A stretch of DNA of 64,000 nucleotides from Streptomyces hawaiiensis. Its GTDB lineage: Bacteria > Actinomycetota > Actinomycetes > Streptomycetales > Streptomycetaceae. A program made the position numbers and the translations under genes. Below are positions 59,652 through 64,000 of the stretch, piece after piece. How positions within the stretch are numbered: the stretch's first letter is position 1; each line of letters starts with the position of its first letter. The DNA is taken from contig NZ_CP021978.1 of NCBI RefSeq assembly GCF_004803895.1, positions 4,836,001-4,900,000 of the forward strand, in the 5' to 3' direction. Below the pieces are notes generated by a model that saw only the letters and a list, made by a program, of their open reading frames with translations, had not been told where the DNA came from and searched no databases.

Positions 59652-61727
59652 ATGGCAGGAGGGACGGGGCGGCACCGCTCCGTATGGATGGACGTGAAGC
59701 GATACTTCCGTGGGCCGGTCATGTGGATCGTGCTGGCCGTCCTTGCCGTGGTCGTGTTGATGCAGGTCGTCGGCTCGTCCGGCGGCTACAAGACGGTAGA
59801 CACCGGCCAGGTCGTCCAGGCGATCAACCAGAACAAGGTGGAGTCGGCCAAGCTGACCACCGGTGACGAACAGATCATCAAGGCCACGCTCAAAGACGGC
59901 GTAAAGGTCGAGGGCAGCTCGAAGATCCAGGCGAGCTACATCGGCGATCAAGGCGTGGACATCGCCAACACGCTGCAGAACAAGTACCAGGACAAGCAGA
60001 TCCCGGACGGCTACACGGTCTCGCCGTCCAAGCAGAACCCGTTCGTCGGCATCCTGCTCTCGCTGCTGCCCTTCGTGCTGATCGTGGTCGTGTTCCTGTT
60101 CCTGATGAATCAGATGCAGGGCGGCGGCTCCCGGGTCATGAACTTCGGGAAGTCCAAGGCGAAGCTCATCACCAAGGACACCCCCAAGACGACCTTCTCC
60201 GACGTCGCCGGATCCGACGAGGCCGTCGAGGAGCTCCACGAGATCAAGGAGTTCCTCCAGGAGCCGGCCAAGTTCCAGGCCGTCGGCGCCAAGATCCCCA
60301 AGGGCGTCCTGCTCTACGGGCCTCCCGGCACCGGCAAGACCCTGCTCGCGCGTGCCGTCGCGGGTGAGGCGGGCGTTCCCTTCTACTCGATCTCGGGTTC
60401 CGACTTCGTCGAGATGTTCGTCGGTGTCGGTGCCTCCCGAGTCCGTGACCTGTTCGAGCAGGCCAAGGCGAACGCCCCGGCGATCGTCTTCGTCGACGAG
60501 ATCGACGCGGTCGGCCGCCACCGCGGCGCCGGCCTCGGCGGTGGTCACGACGAGCGCGAGCAGACCCTGAACCAGCTCCTCGTCGAGATGGACGGCTTCG
60601 ACGTCAAGGGCGGCGTGATCCTCATCGCCGCGACGAACCGGCCCGACATCCTCGACCCGGCGCTGCTGCGCCCCGGCCGATTCGACCGGCAGATCGCGGT
60701 CGACCGCCCGGACATGCAGGGCCGTCTGGAGATCCTCAAGGTCCACCAGAAGGGCAAGCCGGTCGCGCCCGACGTCGACCTGTCGGCCATGGCCCGCCGT
60801 ACGCCCGGTATGACGGGTGCCGATCTGGCCAACGTGCTGAACGAGGCCGCCCTGCTGACGGCCCGCAGCGACCAGAAGCTGATCGACAACCACATGCTGG
60901 ACGAGGCGATCGACCGTGTGGTCGCGGGCCCGCAGAAGCGGACCCGCATCATGTCGGACAAGGAGAAGAAGATCACCGCGTACCACGAGGGCGGACACGC
61001 CCTGGTCGCGGCGGCTTCGCCGAACTCCGACCCCGTCCACAAGATCACGATCCTGTCGAGAGGCCGTGCCCTCGGCTACACGATGGTGCTGCCGGACGAG
61101 GACAGGTACTCGACCACGCGCAACGAGATGCTGGACCAGCTGGCTTACATGCTGGGCGGCCGCGCGGCCGAGGAGCTCGTCTTCCACGACCCGACCACGG
61201 GTGCCGCCAACGACATCGAGAAGGCCACCGGTCTGGCCCGCGCGATGGTCACGCAGTACGGCATGACCGAGCGTCTCGGCGCGATCAAGTTCGGCGGCGA
61301 CAACACCGAGCCCTTCCTCGGCCGTGAGATGTCTCACCAGCGCGACTACTCGGAAGAGGTCGCCGCGCTCGTGGACGAAGAGGTCAAGAAGCTCATCGAG
61401 ACGGCGCACAACGAGGCCTGGGAGATCCTGGTCGAGAACCGCGACGTCCTCGACCACCTCGTGTTGCAGCTGTTGGAGAAGGAGACGCTGGGCAAGGAGC
61501 AGATCGCCGAGATCTTCGCCCCGATCGTCAAGCGCCCGCCCAGGCCCGCCTGGACCGGCTCCTCCCGCCGTACGCCGTCCACCCGCCCGCCGGTCCTCTC
61601 CCCCAAGGAGCTGGCCCTGACGAACGGGGCGAACGGCGCTACGCCGGCCATCACCACCGCGAAGAGCACCGCGGCGGAGCCCGCCCCGGCGCCCGAGCGG
61701 ACCCCGGAGGACCGCCCCGAGAGCTGA
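59652..61727 (+). CDS. ftsH: ATP-dependent zinc metalloprotease FtsH
   Basis: The protein is 691 residues if it starts at ATG 59652; ATG 59688 (MDVKRYFRG, 679 residues) matches the usual family start. TTATCA just upstream could give a leaderless message at 59652. It has two membrane helices flanking an extracytoplasmic domain, Walker A GPPGTGKT at 223-230, SRH motifs (TNRPDILDPALLRPGRFDRQ) and the zinc site HEGGH at 445-449. It degrades membrane and regulatory proteins. A strong terminator follows. Confidence 0.97.
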   Translation: MAGGTGRHRSVWMDVKRYFRGPVMWIVLAVLAVVVLMQVVGSSGGYKTVDTGQVVQAINQNKVESAKLTTGDEQIIKATLKDGVKVEGSSKIQASYIGDQGVDIANTLQNKYQDKQIPDGYTVSPSKQNPFVGILLSLLPFVLIVVVFLFLMNQMQGGGSRVMNFGKSKAKLITKDTPKTTFSDVAGSDEAVEELHEIKEFLQEPAKFQAVGAKIPKGVLLYGPPGTGKTLLARAVAGEAGVPFYSISGSDFVEMFVGVGASRVRDLFEQAKANAPAIVFVDEIDAVGRHRGAGLGGGHDEREQTLNQLLVEMDGFDVKGGVILIAATNRPDILDPALLRPGRFDRQIAVDRPDMQGRLEILKVHQKGKPVAPDVDLSAMARRTPGMTGADLANVLNEAALLTARSDQKLIDNHMLDEAIDRVVAGPQKRTRIMSDKEKKITAYHEGGHALVAAASPNSDPVHKITILSRGRALGYTMVLPDEDRYSTTRNEMLDQLAYMLGGRAAEELVFHDPTTGAANDIEKATGLARAMVTQYGMTERLGAIKFGGDNTEPFLGREMSHQRDYSEEVAALVDEEVKKLIETAHNEAWEILVENRDVLDHLVLQLLEKETLGKEQIAEIFAPIVKRPPRPAWTGSSRRTPSTRPPVLSPKELALTNGANGATPAITTAKSTAAEPAPAPERTPEDRPES

Positions 61728-61765
61728 CCGAGCTCTCCCGGTGGCCCCTCGGCCCCGGAATGGAT

Positions 61766-61804
61766 GCCGCGCCCCCCAGGTTTTAGCCTGGGGGCGCGGC
61801 TTTT
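61766..61804 (+). terminator. Rho-independent terminator after ftsH
   Basis: GCCGCGCCCCCCAGG (61766-61780) pairs with CCTGGGGGCGCGGC (61787-61800) with one bulge over a TTTTAG loop, followed by TTTT at 61801-61804. It lies between ftsH and folE. Confidence 0.9.
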
Positions 61805-61835
61805 CCGCCATGAGGGACACAGGAACGAGGCACAG

Positions 61836-62441
61836 ATGACCGACCCCGTGACATTGGACGGCGAGGGCACGATCGGCGATTTCGACGAGAAGCGCGCCGA
61901 GAACGCCGTACGCGAACTCCTGATCGCGGTCGGCGAGGACCCGGACCGCGAGGGCCTCCGCGAGACGCCGTCGCGCGTGGCGCGGGCGTACAAGGAGATA
62001 TTCGCGGGGCTGTGGCAGAAGCCCGAGGACGTGCTGACGACGACGTTCGACATCGGGCACGACGAGATGGTGCTCGTCAAGGACATCGAGGTGTACTCGA
62101 CATGTGAGCATCACTTGGTGCCGTTCAGGGGCGTTGCTCACGTCGGATACATCCCGTCCACCAGTGGCAAGATCACCGGGCTGTCCAAGCTGGCCCGGCT
62201 CGTGGACGTCTACGCCCGTCGCCCGCAGGTGCAGGAACGACTCACCACGCAGATCGCGGACTCCCTGATGGAGATTCTGGAGCCGCGCGGGGTCATCGTC
62301 GTCGTGGAGTGCGAGCACATGTGTATGTCGATGCGCGGGATCCGCAAGCCGGGCGCCAAGACGCTGACGTCGGCCGTGCGGGGACAGCTGCGGGACATGG
62401 CGACGCGCAACGAGGCGATGAGCCTCATCATGGCCCGCTGA
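61836..62441 (+). CDS. folE: GTP cyclohydrolase I
   Basis: The 201-residue enzyme has the zinc-binding and active-site motifs (STCEHHLVPFRGVAHVGYIP and ECEHMCMSMRG). It makes dihydroneopterin triphosphate for folate. GAGG precedes ATG 61836. Other folate genes, folB and folK, lie 0.6-1.5 kb away on the opposite strand. Confidence 0.97.
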   Translation: MTDPVTLDGEGTIGDFDEKRAENAVRELLIAVGEDPDREGLRETPSRVARAYKEIFAGLWQKPEDVLTTTFDIGHDEMVLVKDIEVYSTCEHHLVPFRGVAHVGYIPSTSGKITGLSKLARLVDVYARRPQVQERLTTQIADSLMEILEPRGVIVVVECEHMCMSMRGIRKPGAKTLTSAVRGQLRDMATRNEAMSLIMAR

Positions 62442-62453
62442 CGCCGCCCTGCC

Positions 62454-62942
62454 TCACACCGTCGACGCCGCGCCCGTGCCGTCGTTCTCGTCGTCCTCCG
62501 GGAGCTTGCAGACGCGCTCCAGGAAGATCGCTGCCGCTATGACGCCGATGCCCGCGAGGACGGACAAGCCCGCGTAGATGGCCTGGTCGCGGCGGGCGGG
62601 GATGTCGAGGGATTCCAGGAGGAAGACGCCGGTGCCGCCGTACATGCCGGCGACGAGGGCGGCGACCAGGGCGCTGGCGTGGCCGAAGACGACCGCGCGG
62701 GCCGCCATGAGGGGGTCGACGCCCTTGGCCTCGGGGCGGCGCTCGCGCTGGGCCTTGAGCCGGGCGCGGATCGAGAGCGCCGTGGCCAGCAGGATCACGG
62801 CGATCACGGCCAGGACGACGGGGGCGGCCAGAGGGACGCTGGGGAGCGTTCCGACCGAGTTCCACAGGCGGGCGCCCGCCCAGGACAGGATGCCGGCCAC
62901 GACGAAGACGCCGGCCAGCACCCTGATACGCAGCTCTCTCAC
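62454..62942 (-). CDS. DUF3180 membrane protein
   Basis: This 162-residue protein has four hydrophobic helices (about 10-28, 38-58, 83-105, 120-140) and matches DUF3180, found beside folK in many actinobacteria. Its function is unknown. GTG 62942 follows a GAAGGGACACC site. It is the third gene in the folB-folK direction. Confidence 0.88.
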   Translation of the reverse strand: MRELRIRVLAGVFVVAGILSWAGARLWNSVGTLPSVPLAAPVVLAVIAVILLATALSIRARLKAQRERRPEAKGVDPLMAARAVVFGHASALVAALVAGMYGGTGVFLLESLDIPARRDQAIYAGLSVLAGIGVIAAAIFLERVCKLPEDDENDGTGAASTV

Positions 62943-63000
62943 GGTGTCCCTTCGGTTCCCCGGCTTCCGGCCCGGTTCGCGGCCGTCTTGACCTTAACGG

Positions 63001-63612
63001 CTATTCGGGCAGCCGGAGTTCCAGGTCCTTGCGGGGCGCCACACCGTCGCGGGTGACGGCGTCCAGCAGACCGGCGACCGGGCCGCGGCCGGGTAGCTGG
63101 GCCTCGGGATCCAGGTCGTGCCAGGGGGCCAGGACGAAGGCGCGTTCGTGGGCACGGGGGTGGGGGAGGGTGAGCTGCGGGTCGTCGGAGACGACATCGG
63201 CGTAGGAGACGATGTCGACGTCGAGGGTGCGGGGGCCCCAGTGCTCGTCCCGGACACGGTGGAAGGCCTCCTCGACCGCGTGCGCGCGCTCCAGGAGCGA
63301 GGACGGCGGGAGGGTGGTCTTGAGGACCACGACGGCGTTGAAGTAGGCGGGCTGGCTGCCGGGGTCCACGCCCCAGGGCTCGGTCTCGTAGACGGGGGAG
63401 ACGCCCTTGACGCGGAGGCCGGGCGTGTCGCCGAGAGCGTCGACGGCTCCCTGGAGGGTCTCCAGGCGGTTGCCGAGGTTGGAGCCGAGGGCGACCACGG
63501 CCCATTTGGGATTGGACAGGGTCGTGTCGGCGGCGTCGACCTTCTCGACGACGGAGGCGGGCACCGGCTGTACGGTCGGGTCACTGGGACCCTTGATGAA
63601 GGGCGCGGTCAT
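63001..63612 (-). CDS. folK: Hydroxymethyldihydropterin pyrophosphokinase
   Basis: The 203-residue protein has the HPPK motifs SNLGNRLETLQGAVDAL, the RDEHWGPRTLDVDIVSY signature and PHPRAHERAFVLAPW. It phosphorylates the pterin intermediate in folate synthesis. A 40-residue N-terminal extension precedes the conserved core. It overlaps folB by four bases (ATGA). Confidence 0.96.
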   Translation of the reverse strand: MTAPFIKGPSDPTVQPVPASVVEKVDAADTTLSNPKWAVVALGSNLGNRLETLQGAVDALGDTPGLRVKGVSPVYETEPWGVDPGSQPAYFNAVVVLKTTLPPSSLLERAHAVEEAFHRVRDEHWGPRTLDVDIVSYADVVSDDPQLTLPHPRAHERAFVLAPWHDLDPEAQLPGRGPVAGLLDAVTRDGVAPRKDLELRLPE

Positions 63613-63968
63613 GCTCGGCTCCGGGTGATGGTGACGGTCACGTCGTCGAAGGGGACGGTGATCGGGGCGTCCGGCTTGTGGACGCAGACCTCGACCTCCC
63701 GCACCTCCTCGTGCTTCAGACAGACCTGGGCGATGCGCTCGGCGAGCGTCTCGACGAGGTCGACGGGCTCGCCCTGGACGACGGCCACGACCTCCTCCGC
63801 CACGATGCCGTAGTGCACGGTCTTCGCCAGGTCGTCGTCGGCCGCGGCCGGCCGGGTGTCCAGGCCGAGGACGACGTCCACGATGAAGGTCTGGCCCTCC
63901 TCGCGTTCCTGGGGGAACACGCCGTGGTGCCCGCGGGCCTTGAGGCCGCGCAGCGCGACACGATCCAC
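63609..63968 (-). CDS. folB: Dihydroneopterin aldolase
   Basis: This 119-residue protein has the DHNA pattern (LRGLKARGHHGVFPQEREEGQTFIVDVVLG; LVETLAERIAQ). GTG 63968 is used because AGGAG lies eight bases upstream; the GTG at 63977 overlaps that site. It produces hydroxymethyldihydropterin for FolK, which is encoded next. The remaining bases to 64000 are upstream of this gene. Confidence 0.95.
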   Translation of the reverse strand: MDRVALRGLKARGHHGVFPQEREEGQTFIVDVVLGLDTRPAAADDDLAKTVHYGIVAEEVVAVVQGEPVDLVETLAERIAQVCLKHEEVREVEVCVHKPDAPITVPFDDVTVTITRSRA

Positions 63969-64000
63969 GCGAATCACTCCTGCAATCGTCGGTCAGGGCC

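Overview
The window is high-GC actinobacterial chromosome, almost certainly Streptomyces. Supporting signs are the extreme third-position GC bias, many GTG starts, rare TTA codons confined to a secondary-metabolite cluster, a textbook tipA gene with its internal TipAS start, SARP, DUF397 and Scr1-type regulators, and the ftsH-folE-folB-folK neighbourhood. No ribosomal RNA, complete tRNA, CRISPR array or insertion sequence was seen.

Region 1 (about 0.07-18.5 kb) is a type II polyketide synthase cluster. A P450 gene points left. A long rightward gene train carries a cluster-specific malonyl-CoA:ACP transacylase, a halogenase-like flavoprotein, an amidohydrolase, a Dabb protein, an SDR, an O-methyltransferase, KS-alpha, KS-beta, ACP, an SRPBCC aromatase/cyclase and a PF04199 cyclase, mostly joined by 1-8 base overlaps. 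After a strong hairpin come a fused mycothiol-isomerase/BioA-type aminotransferase, a phytoene-desaturase-like oxidase, a second methyltransferase and a cation/proton antiporter. A convergent MarR gene and a VOC gene close it. The enzymes suggest an aromatic, probably halogenated, O-methylated and aminated polyketide; I cannot name the product. TTA codons in three genes suggest bldA control. A tRNA-like 3' remnant followed by a hairpin at about 18.65-18.72 kb may mark an island edge.

Region 2 (18.9-36.6 kb) is accessory and regulatory. It holds an FtsX-type ABC exporter and a two-component system that share an upstream 12-mer, a DedA gene broken by a stop codon, a decayed AfsR-like pseudogene, an AraC/GyrI regulator, a GT2 glycosyltransferase, a 7-copy tandem repeat, and an intact SARP-NB-ARC regulator preceded by 11-bp repeats. 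A DNA polymerase I-like gene, a Clp-N/HTH gene with two palindromes, a DUF2786 gene and two lipoproteins follow.

Region 3 (37.3-39.7 kb) is a divergent zinc-limitation locus: zinc-free paralogues of S14, L28, L33, L31 and S18 plus a CobW GTPase around a Zur-like box.

Region 4 (40.3-52.2 kb) holds a DUF397/ATPase/Scr1 regulatory set linked by a shared 28-bp element, an aldehyde dehydrogenase, DinB, a PadR-controlled drug-exporter operon, a glutamate decarboxylase with a ClC channel (probably acid resistance), tipA, YbjQ and a full DedA protein.

Region 5 (52.2-64 kb) is conserved core: a ThrE-type exporter, pyrophosphatase, D-Ala-D-Ala carboxypeptidase, a zinc protease, tilS, hpt, ftsH, folE, a DUF3180 protein, folK and folB.
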